The notes under the pieces are model-generated. The model ran no database searches. It was not told where the DNA came from and saw nothing but the letters and a program-made list of their open reading frames with translations. A stretch of 64,000 nt of DNA, from positions 1 through 64,000 of the forward strand of contig NZ_CACSKD010000007.1 in the NCBI RefSeq assembly GCF_902706285.1, written 5' to 3'. A program made the translations under genes and the position numbers. Positions within the stretch are counted from its first letter, which is position 1. Every line of letters begins with the position of its first letter. Shown in pieces: positions 8,819-19,299 of the stretch. The stretch is from Rhizobium sp. 18055. Lineage in GTDB: Bacteria; Pseudomonadota; Alphaproteobacteria; Rhizobiales; Rhizobiaceae.

Positions 8819-9097
8819 CTATCCCTCCTTGCGGTTATCCGGAGCCTTGCGCCGGCGCCGCTCGTCCAGAGCAATGATCTTCTCGACGGAGGCAATGTCC
8901 TCGCTCGTGACCACAGGCACCGGATCGGAAGCAATCGCCTCCAGCACATCCCTGGACAATGCGCCTTTACGGATCGCCCATTCCAGCGTCTCGCGCGTTT
9001 CGCGTTCTGCCTTCAACTGCGCGTAGAGGGAAATAATCAGCCGGTCGCGCGCGTCCATCCGGCCGCCTTTTTGCTCGGTCTTGCGGACATGCGCCAT
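8819..9097 (-). CDS. Small helical protein heading the ku-ligD operon
   Basis: This 92-residue charged protein (MAHVRKTEQKGG...; later LIISLYAQLKAERETRETLEW) is predicted to be mostly alpha-helical, has no signal peptide or membrane segment, and belongs to no family I can name. It ends three bases before the ku start, so it is the first gene of the operon. The open frame extends far upstream, but ATG 9097 or the internal ATG 9058 are the credible starts; the upstream extension is Cys/Arg-rich and looks non-coding. Its position suggests an accessory role in end joining, which is an inference from context only. Confidence 0.6.
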   Translation of the reverse strand: MAHVRKTEQKGGRMDARDRLIISLYAQLKAERETRETLEWAIRKGALSRDVLEAIASDPVPVVTSEDIASVEKIIALDERRRRKAPDNRKEG

Positions 9098-9195
9098 GGG
9101 AACCTGCCTTTGCTGCTGATTGCACCTCTGTTGCCGATTGCATGAGAAACCGGCCAGCCGCAGAAAGGTTCCGCAAGCGCCGGAGCCGCGGTCCC

Positions 9196-9213
9196 TGTCG
9201 CAATTCTGAGACA
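9196..9213. promoter_or_regulatory. 7-4-7 palindrome, candidate operator for the GAF-Fis regulator
   Basis: TGTCGCA-attc-TGAGACA lies 133 bases before the start of the regulator gene. A near-identical palindrome (TGTCGCA-N4-TGCGACA) precedes the aldehyde dehydrogenase gene, so both are likely sites for the same Fis-type DNA-binding protein: autoregulation here, activation there. Confidence 0.6.
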
Positions 9214-9345
9214 TGTCCGATCCGGCAGCGCCAACACAACAAGGCGCCCACATCGCCGTCAGTTGCCAAGAAGCTCGGTTTTCGTCACACTGCTGTCGAT
9301 GATCTGTGGTGGTAGGAGCGACAGATCTTGGATGGGAGGAACCCG

Positions 9346-10305
9346 ATGCACGAAAACTCTGCACATGCGGAGCATGTCTATACGTGCACGCAGCGCGATT
9401 CGGCCGCAGCAAGTTCTTCGGTTGTCGCCTCATGGCGCCGGTGCATTGCCATGCACCAGTTGGCGCCGGAAGAGCGCCGCACCCCGCATCGTCTGATGGA
9501 TCAGGAGTTCAGGCAGGCCCGCGAGCAATCCGAGCAGCTGATCGCCAACGCAACGGACGAACTCGACCGTCTGTTCACCACCGCCGGCAAGGCCGGTTGC
9601 TGCCTGCTGCTGACCGACCGCAACGGCATTGCGCTGGAGCGCCGCGGCGCCATCGGCGACGACAAGGAGTTCCACGATCTCGGCCTGTGGACCGGTTCCG
9701 TCTGGACCGAAGCCAGCATCGGCACCAATGGCATCGGCACGGCACTGGCCGACGAGCGCTCGGTCTCGATCTTCCGCGACCAGCACTTCTTCTGCTCCAA
9801 CATCCGCCTGAGCTGCACCACCTCGCCGATCCGCGATCACCGCGGCCAGCTGGCAGCCGCCCTCGACATCTCCACCTGCCGCGAAGACGTCAACGAGATG
9901 ACGCTCGGCATCCTCGCCCAGATGGTCCGCGACGCCGCGATGCGCATCGAGATCAACCTGTTTCGCAGCGCCTATGCCGGCGCCCGCTTCCTGATGGTTC
10001 CGGCCGGCAGCAACCCGGCAGCAGCACTGCTCGCCGTCGATCGCCACGATCTCGTGCTCGGCGCCACCCGCGCCGCCCGCCTGGCGCTGAAGCTCGATGA
10101 CCGCAGCATCGCCGCCGGCATTCCCGCCGCCGATGCCCTGCACGAAACCCGCATGTCCGACGACGAGGACCTGATCGAGGCCGAACGCGCGGCACTTTTG
10201 CGGGCGCTTTCGCGCTCCAGCGGCAACGTCTCGCAGGCAGCCATCGCGCTCGGCATCAGCCGCGCCACCCTTCACCGCAAGATGAAGAAGCTGAATCTAC
10301 ATTAG
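9346..10305 (+). CDS. GAF domain-Fis HTH regulator (AcoR-like, no AAA+ domain)
   Basis: This is a probable transcriptional activator of the aldehyde dehydrogenase gene downstream. The 319 residues contain a SWRRC motif typical of AcoR-type activators near residue 50, a GAF sensor domain (about 75-190, with [13 protein letters not shown]) and a C-terminal Fis-type helix-turn-helix (about 270-318, [23 protein letters not shown]). The sigma-54-contacting AAA+ module of classical AcoR proteins (GAFTGA, Walker A) is absent, so it should work with a sigma-70-type promoter. ATG 9346 is chosen because GGGAGGA precedes it by five bases; the in-frame TTG at 9328 has no such site. Matching palindromes stand before this gene and aldA. 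Confidence 0.85.
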   Translation: MHENSAHAEHVYTCTQRDSAAASSSVVASWRRCIAMHQLAPEERRTPHRLMDQEFRQAREQSEQLIANATDELDRLFTTAGKAGCCLLLTDRNGIALERRGAIGDDKEFHDLGLWTGSVWTEASIGTNGIGTALADERSVSIFRDQHFFCSNIRLSCTTSPIRDHRGQLAAALDISTCREDVNEMTLGILAQMVRDAAMRIEINLFRSAYAGARFLMVPAGSNPAAALLAVDRHDLVLGATRAARLALKLDDRSIAAGIPAADALHETRMSDDEDLIEAERAALLRALSRSSGNVSQAAIALGISRATLHRKMKKLNLH

Positions 10306-10326
10306 AAACGCGGCAAGCGCCTTGCC

Positions 10327-10344
10327 TGTCGCAGCCTTGCGACA
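10327..10344. promoter_or_regulatory. 7-4-7 palindrome upstream of aldehyde dehydrogenase
   Basis: TGTCGCA (10327-10333) and TGCGACA (10338-10344) form a perfect palindrome with a four-base spacer, 107 bases before the aldA start. The same half-site occurs in front of the regulator gene. It is best read as the activator site for the adjacent GAF-Fis regulator. Confidence 0.65.
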
Positions 10345-10450
10345 CTGTGCACTGCGGTATGGCCGGACGCCGCTGTTTCTCGACACAAAAGGCGCGCAGT
10401 TTCCCCCCACGGGTTCGCATCCGAACCTGCTCATCTCAAGGGAGGATGAC

Positions 10451-11959
<1,509 letters not shown>

Positions 11960-11988
11960 GAAGATCCTGTATCTTCGGCATGATACTG

Positions 11989-12012
11989 CCCGCTCTCCTG
12001 ACGGGGAGCGGG
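11989..12012 (+). promoter_or_regulatory. Hairpin between aldA and the DUF779 gene
   Basis: Seven-base arms cccgctc (11989-11995) and gagcggg (12006-12012) are followed by only three T. It may act as a weak attenuator or an mRNA stabiliser that lowers DUF779 expression relative to aldA. Confidence 0.4.
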
Positions 12013-12034
12013 TTTCGCATGGGAGGAAACCAGC

Positions 12035-12424
12035 ATGGACACCACAATCAACGGCGAACCGCGCGTCCTTGGCACCGATGCGGCGATCAGCCTGATCGGC
12101 GAGATCAGGCGGGACTATCCCGACATCCTGTTCCATCAATCCGGCGGCTGCTGCGACGGTTCATCGCCGATGTGCTACCCGACCGACGATTTCATCATCG
12201 GCGACCATGATGTGAAGCTTGGGGAAATTGCTGGCGTACCGGTCTATATCAGCGGCAGCCAGTTCGAGGTCTGGAAGCACACGCAGCTGATCATCGACGT
12301 TGTGCCCGGCCGTGGCGGCATGTTCTCGCTGGATAATGGCAGGGAAAAGCGCTTCCTCACCCGCTCGCGCATGTTCGGCGGCGGTGAAGCCTGCGCCATC
12401 CCCGCAGCAAAGACCGCCGTCTGA
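12035..12424 (+). CDS. DUF779 protein linked to aldehyde dehydrogenase
   Basis: The 129-residue protein belongs to the DUF779 family, which is almost always encoded next to an aldehyde dehydrogenase. Recognisable features are the FHQSGGCCDGSSPMCYP segment with a vicinal Cys pair and a third Cys, and the KHTQLIIDVVPGRGGMFSL segment. The cysteines suggest metal binding or redox chemistry, but the biochemical role is not established. It has a clear GGGAGG site before ATG 12035, which lies 75 bases after the dehydrogenase, and is probably cotranscribed with it through an intervening hairpin. Confidence 0.85.
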   Translation: MDTTINGEPRVLGTDAAISLIGEIRRDYPDILFHQSGGCCDGSSPMCYPTDDFIIGDHDVKLGEIAGVPVYISGSQFEVWKHTQLIIDVVPGRGGMFSLDNGREKRFLTRSRMFGGGEACAIPAAKTAV

Positions 12425-12440
12425 CTGAGCGCGATGCTTG

Positions 12441-13001
<561 letters not shown>

Positions 13002-13007
13002 ACAGGT

Positions 13008-13036
13008 ATTATGGATGTTATCCCCCGAAAATTCAA
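13008..13036 (-). promoter_or_regulatory. Candidate sigma-70-type promoter of the small RNA
   Basis: On the minus strand TTGAAT (13036-13031), a 17-base spacer and CATAAT (13013-13008) match the housekeeping consensus well. The expected start is near 13001. Confidence 0.45.
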
Positions 13037-13169
13037 TCAATTGGCGGCTGAAATAATCGAGTTTCGTAGATTTTTTTACCAAAAATCGCTTACAAATGAA
13101 AGATACCTTACCGCTTTCAGGTTGCATTGCAGTTCAGGCCATGTCTGACCGCCGATACCAGCTGCAGCA

Positions 13170-14186
13170 TCACCGGCGCAAGGGACCGGTCGATTCGCGC
13201 AAAATCAGCTCCACCGGCCACAACTCGTGGATCTCCAGCGGCGAACGCCCGGCCACAAGCTGCAGCGCCAGATCCGCGCACCGTGTGCCGGCTGCCCGCA
13301 TCGACGAGCGCGTCGCTGAAAGCGAAGGCGCCATGTTGTCAGCCGTCAGATAGGGAAACACGTCGTCATGAGCGATGACCGAGACATCACGGCCAACCTG
13401 CAATCCCAGCGAGCGCACCGCCCGGTAGACGCCGAGCGCCGTCATCATCGACCCCGCGACAAAGGCGGTGGGCGGCGTCGCCTGTTCAAGAAAAGAACGG
13501 GCAAACCGGAAGCCCAGCTCATCGGTAAAATTGCCGTTGGCGATCAACTGCGGATCGAGTTCGATCCCATGGCTCTGAAGGGCGCTACGATAGCCGGCGT
13601 CGCGATGCAGCGCGTAGGTCGCGCCCGGCCGCCCGTTGATCATAGCGATCCTGCTATGGCCGAGATCGATCAGATGCGCAGTCGCCCGGCGCACCGCCCC
13701 CTCATTGTCGATATCGAGCCAGGCATGCGGCACGTCGATATCGGAGCGGCCATGAACGAGAAACGGCATGCCGAGTTTATGCAACAGCGCGATACGCGCG
13801 TCGTTCGGCCGCGGCGAATGCATGATGATCGCATCGACCCGCTGGCTCTCCACCAGCCGCCGGTAAAGCTGCATCTCGTCGTCGTAATCGGGATCGGCCA
13901 TCGGGATAACCAGAATGTCGGTGTCTTCGGTCACCAGCCGCTCGGCCATCCCGGCCATGAACTCGGCGAAATGAAATTCGCCGGCCCGCCCCATCACCAC
14001 GCCGATGGCACCCGCACGTCCGGTCTTCAGCCTGACGGCGTTGACGTTCGGCCGATAACCCAGCCGCACCGCCTCCTCCGCCACCCGCGCCCGGGTCACT
14101 TCGCTGACCTCTGGATAGCCGCTCAACGCACGACTGACCGTTGTCGGCGACAATCCAAGCTGCTTTGCGAACTCTTTAAGCTTCAT
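13170..14186 (-). CDS. LacI-family transcriptional regulator
   Basis: A sugar-responsive repressor of 338 residues. An N-terminal LacI helix-turn-helix (MKLKEFAKQLGLSPTTVSRA, hinge through about residue 60) is followed by a periplasmic-binding-protein-like sensor domain (AGAIGVVMGRAG... to the end). ATG 14186 begins exactly at the HTH; the upstream in-frame extension (MSRSAYTVYRWSDG) is unlike the family and was not used. It is divergent from thuA-thuB with 600 bases between, so it may control them in the manner of ThuR. It lacks the neighbouring sugar ABC transporter genes that normally accompany thuR, so the inducer is uncertain. Confidence 0.88.
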   Translation of the reverse strand: MKLKEFAKQLGLSPTTVSRALSGYPEVSEVTRARVAEEAVRLGYRPNVNAVRLKTGRAGAIGVVMGRAGEFHFAEFMAGMAERLVTEDTDILVIPMADPDYDDEMQLYRRLVESQRVDAIIMHSPRPNDARIALLHKLGMPFLVHGRSDIDVPHAWLDIDNEGAVRRATAHLIDLGHSRIAMINGRPGATYALHRDAGYRSALQSHGIELDPQLIANGNFTDELGFRFARSFLEQATPPTAFVAGSMMTALGVYRAVRSLGLQVGRDVSVIAHDDVFPYLTADNMAPSLSATRSSMRAAGTRCADLALQLVAGRSPLEIHELWPVELILRESTGPLRR

Positions 14187-14786
14187 CCACGCCCACGTCT
14201 TTCGTCCCTTGCCATCCGACCATCTATACACCGTATAGGCCGATCTGCTCATGATTTCGAGAAAGTCAGCCGTGAAGCCAAACCGATTTCAATTTCACGC
14301 ATTAAAGACCCATGCGCCGCCAACTTCATCCGCGAGCACGAATTGCGCTAGACAACTGATAAACATGAATAAGTTTAAGATCTGTTCGACGCAGCGCGTC
14401 CATCTGGGCGACCGCTTGACTTAATATCGGCAATCTGACAAATTTTCTCAGCCAAATCGATTTCAAATTGCGCAATATCTTGTTGTTTCGGGAGAAAGAT
14501 AGGACGTTTCGTTTCACAGCCCTCACTGCCGCCCTACCGACCTCGCCTTGGCTGCCGATTGCCTGACTGACAGGCCCTCTGGCTCGCGGACGCAGGATCG
14601 GGATCAGACAGCCAACCAACACGGCCGGACCTTCCACTGACAACTCCGGTCTGGAATCAATTCCGCATCGCCCTACCCTTACTCACTCAACATTTGGTGG
14701 ATTGCTGGCACAGCCTGACACTCACCCGAACATCAGGATCTGCCGCCACCGGTTTCGGTCCGCCACGCGCATGAAGGAGCAACAAC
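14187..14786. other. 600-bp divergent regulatory region, lacI-type gene to thuA
   Basis: No coding region is convincing; a 105-codon minus-strand frame at 14326-14643 lacks a start site and any motif. The region should hold the promoters of the LacI regulator and of thuAB. I see no clear LacI-type palindrome. Confidence 0.5.
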
Positions 14787-15572
14787 TTGGCTATTCGCAC
14801 CATCGTCTGGGGTGAAAACATCCACGAGACAACCAACGAGATCGTCCGCGGCATCTATCCCGAGGGCATGCACACCACGATCGCCAACGCGCTGAACACC
14901 GACCCTGCAATCAGCGCCACCACGGCGACCCTGCAGGAGCCGGAACATGGCCTGACCGAAGCCCGTCTTGCCGAGACCGACGTGCTGACATGGTGGGGCC
15001 ACAAAGACCACGGCGCGGTCTCCGACGTCGTCGTCGAGCGTGTCGCCAAGCGCGTCTGGGAAGGCATGGGCCTTCTCGTCCTGCATTCCGGCCACTTCTC
15101 GAAGATCTTCAAGCGCCTGATGGGCACCCCATGCGCGCTGAAATGGCGCGAGGCCGGCGAGCGCGAGCGTCTGTGGACGATCAACCAGCGCCACCCGATC
15201 GCAGCCGGCATCGGCGAGAATTTCGTGCTGGAAAACGAAGAGATGTACGGCGAGCAGTTTTCCGTGCCGGAGCCGCTGGAAACCGTGTTCATCTCCTGGT
15301 TCCAGGGCGGCGAAGTGTTCCGCTCGGGCCTCACCTGGCGCCGCGGCGCCGGCAACATCTTCTACTTCCGCCCGGGTCACGAAACCTATCCGACCTATCA
15401 CGACGCCAACGTCCAGAAGGTCCTCATCAATGGCGTCAAATGGGCCTATAATCCTGAAGGTGACCTGAAAAGCATCACCGATGCCCCGAACGTCCCCGTC
15501 GACCAGGCCCTCGAGCCGATCGTCGAACGCGGCCCGAGACTGCACCAGGCCGGCGAAGCCGGTTACCGCTAA
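14787..15572 (+). CDS. thuA: ThuA trehalose-utilisation protein
   Basis: ThuA is a glutamine-amidotransferase-fold protein needed with ThuB for trehalose (and related disaccharide) catabolism in rhizobia and agrobacteria, acting on 3-keto sugar intermediates. The 261-residue product begins [15 protein letters not shown] and contains the family segments [26 protein letters not shown] and [15 protein letters not shown]. Translation starts at TTG 14787, with AAGGAG seven bases upstream; no ATG fits the conserved N-terminus. It is followed after 11 bases by thuB. No ABC transporter genes (thuEFGK) are present, so uptake must be encoded elsewhere or the substrate differs. Confidence 0.92.
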   Translation: MAIRTIVWGENIHETTNEIVRGIYPEGMHTTIANALNTDPAISATTATLQEPEHGLTEARLAETDVLTWWGHKDHGAVSDVVVERVAKRVWEGMGLLVLHSGHFSKIFKRLMGTPCALKWREAGERERLWTINQRHPIAAGIGENFVLENEEMYGEQFSVPEPLETVFISWFQGGEVFRSGLTWRRGAGNIFYFRPGHETYPTYHDANVQKVLINGVKWAYNPEGDLKSITDAPNVPVDQALEPIVERGPRLHQAGEAGYR

Positions 15573-15583
15573 GGAGAATAGCA

Positions 15584-16690
15584 ATGCGTCTACTCGTTCT
15601 TGGCACAGGCGTCATGGCCAAAAACCAGGTTGCCAACTTCCTTGCCATCGATGGCGTCGAAGTGGTCGGCGCCGTCGATACCGATCAGGCTCGCCTTGAT
15701 GAATTCGCCGATCATTTCCACATCGAGAAGCGTTTTCGCACGCTGGATGAGGCGATTGCCTGGGGTGACTTCGATTCGGCCACCAACGTCACACCCGACC
15801 GCATCCACCACACGACCAGCCTGGCCCTGATCGCTGCCGGCAAGCACGTCTTCTGCGAAAAGCCGCTGGCCGAACACTACGCCCAGGCGCTTGAGATGAC
15901 CGAAGCTGCGGAAGCCGCCGGCGTCATCAACATGGTCAACCTCACCTACCGCAACGTCGCGCCGCTGCAGCGCGCCCGCGAAATGGTGCTGGCCGGCGAA
16001 CTCGGCACCATCCGCCACGTCGAGGCTTCCTACCTGCAGAGCTGGCTGGTGTCGCGTGCCTGGGGCGACTGGCGCACCGAATCGCGCTGGCTGTGGCGCC
16101 TGTCCACCGGCCACGGCTCGAACGGCGTGCTTGGCGATGTCGGCATCCACATCCTCGACTTCGCAGCCTACGGCGCCGCCACCGACATCGACCATGTCTT
16201 TGCCCGCCTGAAGACCTTCAACAAGGCGCCGGGTGGCCAGATCGGCGAATATATGCTCGACGCAAACGACAGCTTCACCATGTCCGTCGACTTCACCAAC
16301 GGGGCACTCGGCGTCATCCACGCCACGCGCTGGGCGACAGGCCACCTGAACGAGCTGAAGCTGCGCATCTACGGCGAAAAGGGCAGTCTCGAAGTCACCC
16401 ACCGCCCTGACGGTTCGGACCTGCGCGGCTGCTTCGGCGACGACATCGAAAACGCCATCTGGCGTGACATCGAAGTCCCCGCCGTTCTCACCAACTACCA
16501 GCGCTTCGCCGAAGCCGTCAGAACCGGCAAGCAGGACGACCCCACCTTCCGCCACGCCGCCAACCTGCAGAAGGTCATCGACCTCTCGATCGTCTCGGAG
16601 CGGGAACGCCGGGAACTCAGCCTGCTGGCGGAGCAGGAACAGGAGAGCACACCCGACAAGCGCATCCCGCCCCTGACGGTGGTGGTATAG
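15584..16690 (+). CDS. thuB: ThuB-like Gfo/Idh/MocA oxidoreductase
   Basis: An NAD(P)-dependent sugar dehydrogenase of 368 residues. It has an N-terminal Rossmann fold (LVLGTGVMAKNQVANF), the conserved EKP motif in CEKPLAEHY near residue 95, and a C-terminal beta-sheet substrate domain containing GVLGDVGIHILDF (catalytic Asp/His region near 190) and DSFTMSVDFTNG. In trehalose users ThuB works with ThuA on keto-disaccharide metabolism. The start ATG is preceded by AAGGAG. The two genes form an operon; a 9-bp stem-loop at 16720-16751 probably ends the transcript. Confidence 0.9.
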   Translation: MRLLVLGTGVMAKNQVANFLAIDGVEVVGAVDTDQARLDEFADHFHIEKRFRTLDEAIAWGDFDSATNVTPDRIHHTTSLALIAAGKHVFCEKPLAEHYAQALEMTEAAEAAGVINMVNLTYRNVAPLQRAREMVLAGELGTIRHVEASYLQSWLVSRAWGDWRTESRWLWRLSTGHGSNGVLGDVGIHILDFAAYGAATDIDHVFARLKTFNKAPGGQIGEYMLDANDSFTMSVDFTNGALGVIHATRWATGHLNELKLRIYGEKGSLEVTHRPDGSDLRGCFGDDIENAIWRDIEVPAVLTNYQRFAEAVRTGKQDDPTFRHAANLQKVIDLSIVSERERRELSLLAEQEQESTPDKRIPPLTVVV

Positions 16691-16719
16691 ATCGGGATGG
16701 ACGACTGAGGACAACACGA

Positions 16720-16751
16720 CTGGCGATGTGAGCCTTTTGAAGCATCGCCAG
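16720..16751 (+). terminator. Stem-loop after thuB
   Basis: Perfect 9-bp arms ctggcgatg (16720-16728) and catcgccag (16743-16751) with a 14-base loop containing four T; a further CTCCTTTT follows. It is a plausible end of the thuAB transcript. Confidence 0.5.
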
Positions 16752-16972
16752 CAGTGGCTCCTTTTGCAAAGTCCACCACCGTCTATGATTGACTGTCACC
16801 CACCCCACCGCGACCCTTATCTTCGCCCTCGTGGCGGAGATCCAGCGCGGTCACGTCCGTGACCGCAGGATACTGTTGTCGCCGCGCAGACGCGCGTCGC
16901 CCGGATTGCTGCCGCAGGGGCGAGAACGAGGGCTGTGAGGGATAACCGATCAACTGCGACTGCAGAAGCCGC

Positions 16973-17977
16973 TCATGCGCCACCTGCAGCAGCCAGCGCC
17001 AGCCGCAGAATCGCCCCCATCCTGCCGTGACTGACACCATTCCCGGCCCTCAACGCAGGCGCCGACCGGTGCACGACGACAATATCCAATGCAGGCAGGA
17101 CGATAACATACTGCCCGCCAGACCCACTGGCATAAAACATCGGCACATGAGTACACATGCTGTCGCCGGATGCGTTCGCAGCAGAGGACCACCACAAGAA
17201 GCCGTAGCCATGCCCCGCTCCGACCTCCGAGTGCAGCATGGTGCTCTCGCGAACCCAGCCTTCCGGCACGATCTGTTGTGTGCCCCAGCGCCCCGTGCGC
17301 AGATATAGCAAACCAACACGCGCCAGATCACGCGCCGACATCCTGATCTTGTAGACCGGATGCTGGGATTCCGGACCATGACGGAAAGAGCCGTCGCCCG
17401 GCGCTACGTCCTGCATACCGAGCGGAACGGCAAGACGTGTCGCCAATGCCTCGAACACCGTGATCCCGGTCTGCCGCTCGACAATCGTGCCGAGAACGTT
17501 GAAATCCCAGTTATTGTAGAAGAAGTGCGATCCGGGCGGATAGCTGCCTCGCGCGGGTCGCCCCCGTTCGGTGTCATACACCGAAGGCAGGTAGATCCCC
17601 GAGCGGGCCATCAGCAAGTCCCGGACCGTTGCATTGCGCTCGCTCGCCGTCAGCGGCTGCCTGTCATCAATCTCCAGGTCGCCAAGCGTGGCGTCAAGTT
17701 CGATAATGCCGTCCGCGATGTACATTCCATACAAGGCGTTGATCAAGCTCTTGCGCACGGAGGCCACGCTGGATTTCAACGCGATATCGCCCCAGCGATA
17801 AATGAGGCAGCCTGCCTGAACGATCATGAAAGCTGTCGTGTCGCCGCGCGCCAGTTCTTGGCCGAGAGCGTCAAGGCCGGCCTCGGACCAGCCGAAGTCT
17901 GCTGCTGGCTTTTCCGCCCAATCAGATTCGGGAAAGCACTCGCCTGCCGGACCAGATACCGTCTTGCCCCAAGCCAT
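16973..17977 (-). CDS. Serine hydrolase of the beta-lactamase/PBP-like fold
   Basis: A 334-residue enzyme of the class C beta-lactamase/esterase family (Pfam beta-lactamase). Visible active-site motifs are S73-x-x-K76 in SVRKS, Y154-N-N156 in FFYNNWDFN, and SGSGGQ near residue 295 in place of the KTG triad. The last change favours esterase or peptidase activity over antibiotic hydrolysis. There is no signal peptide, so it is probably cytoplasmic. It stands alone between the thuAB operon and an aminotransferase gene on the same strand. The substrate cannot be inferred. Confidence 0.85.
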   Translation of the reverse strand: MAWGKTVSGPAGECFPESDWAEKPAADFGWSEAGLDALGQELARGDTTAFMIVQAGCLIYRWGDIALKSSVASVRKSLINALYGMYIADGIIELDATLGDLEIDDRQPLTASERNATVRDLLMARSGIYLPSVYDTERGRPARGSYPPGSHFFYNNWDFNVLGTIVERQTGITVFEALATRLAVPLGMQDVAPGDGSFRHGPESQHPVYKIRMSARDLARVGLLYLRTGRWGTQQIVPEGWVRESTMLHSEVGAGHGYGFLWWSSAANASGDSMCTHVPMFYASGSGGQYVIVLPALDIVVVHRSAPALRAGNGVSHGRMGAILRLALAAAGGA

Positions 17978-18042
17978 TTCCTCTCCGAAAGGTCCAGTCG
18001 AAATCGAAAGCCCGCGGCAAGACGTCTCGCCTAATCTCTACC

Positions 18043-19206
18043 TCACCCCAGCCGCTCGAGCAGCCGCCCGATCGAGACCGCATCGGCATTGGCAAACGCC
18101 AACCTCAGATACAGCTCCTGCCCCTCGCCGAAATAGCTCCCTGGCAGGCATACGACACCCGTCTCCTTCGCCAGCCGCTCGGCCACCGCCGATGAGCTTA
18201 GCCCCTCGAACGGATGCCGGATGAATGCGAAGTAGGCGCCGAGCGCACCGATTTCCCAGCCTGGCAGCTCCGCCATAACGGCGCGCAAAGCGTCGGCGCG
18301 GCGGGTGATCTCGACACGATTGCCGGCGCGCCAGTCGGCGAGGATCGGCATCGCCTCGGCAACGGCAAGCTGTGCGGATCGCGGCGCACAGATCTGCATG
18401 TTGTCCATCACCTTGATGATCTCGGCGATCACCCCGGTACCGGCGGTGATCGCACCCAGCCTGTGGCCGGGAATGCAGAAGGATTTGGAGAAGCTGTAAA
18501 GCAGGATCAGCGTGTCTTCCCAGCCGGGGATAGCAAGCAGCGGGTGCGGCGCGCCGTAGTCTTCCGGCAGGAAGTCGCGATAGGTCTCGTCGACGATCAG
18601 CCAGGCGCCGTGTGCGCGGCAGAGCATGAACAGCTCCTGCAGCAGGGCGGGCGGATAGATCGCACCGGTCGGATTGTTCGGTGTGACGATCGCCAGCACC
18701 TTGGCGCCGCCTGCAAGCGCCTTTTCGGCCGACACCACATCAGGCAGGAAGCCGTTTTCGGCATCGCAGTCCACCAGCACTCGCCGGATGCCGAGCATCG
18801 AAAGCGTCGTTTCCTGGTTGAAGTAGAACGGATTGGTCAGTGCCACCGTATCTCCGGCACCGGCAAGCGCGATGGCTGCGGCCATGAAGGCCTGATTGCA
18901 GCCAGCGGTGATATGAATGTTGGCCGGCGCCACTGACGCCCCATAGATCGACGACATCTGCCTGCTATAGGCCTCGCGCAGCACGCCTTCGCCCTCGATC
19001 GGCCCGTAGCCTGTCATCGACGGCAGCGCTGCCTTTTCACCAAGCAGCCGCAGCATCTCGGGATGGGCGGGATAGCCGGGCACGGCCTGCGAGAGATCGA
19101 CCAACGGCCCCTTGCTGCCGTTGTATTCCCGCGCCCAGGCGAAAACCGAAGGGATGGGCGGCGGAGACAGGCGGGAAACGAGCAGATTGGCTTCGGCGGC
19201 GGGCAT
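18043..19206 (-). CDS. Class I/II pyridoxal-phosphate aminotransferase
   Basis: A PLP-dependent fold-type I aminotransferase of 387 residues. It has GYGPIEGEGVLREAYSR (phosphate-binding entry), VTPNNPTGAIYPP, IVDETYRDF (the Asp that contacts the pyridinium nitrogen) and the Schiff-base Lys in YSFSKSFCIPGHRLG; the C-terminal substrate domain includes CLPGSYFGEGQELYLRLAF. Substrate specificity is not evident. Start candidates are ATG 19206 (weak GAGAG site), ATG 19218 and longer extensions; the family N-terminus fits 19206. It is downstream of fnrN on the same strand with 93 bases between, so it could be partly cotranscribed. Confidence 0.88.
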   Translation of the reverse strand: MPAAEANLLVSRLSPPPIPSVFAWAREYNGSKGPLVDLSQAVPGYPAHPEMLRLLGEKAALPSMTGYGPIEGEGVLREAYSRQMSSIYGASVAPANIHITAGCNQAFMAAAIALAGAGDTVALTNPFYFNQETTLSMLGIRRVLVDCDAENGFLPDVVSAEKALAGGAKVLAIVTPNNPTGAIYPPALLQELFMLCRAHGAWLIVDETYRDFLPEDYGAPHPLLAIPGWEDTLILLYSFSKSFCIPGHRLGAITAGTGVIAEIIKVMDNMQICAPRSAQLAVAEAMPILADWRAGNRVEITRRADALRAVMAELPGWEIGALGAYFAFIRHPFEGLSSSAVAERLAKETGVVCLPGSYFGEGQELYLRLAFANADAVSIGRLLERLG

Positions 19207-19299
19207 GAAGGCTCTCATATGAAAGAACGGAAAACACCACTCCTGCACAAAATGCGCCGCCTCGGCAACACGCATTCGGCCACCGCTCGGCAAGTCCTG

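Noticed and set aside
10306-10450. Sigma-54 promoter upstream of aldA
   Set aside because: No convincing -24/-12 GG...GC pair, and the regulator lacks the AAA+ domain needed for sigma-54 activation.
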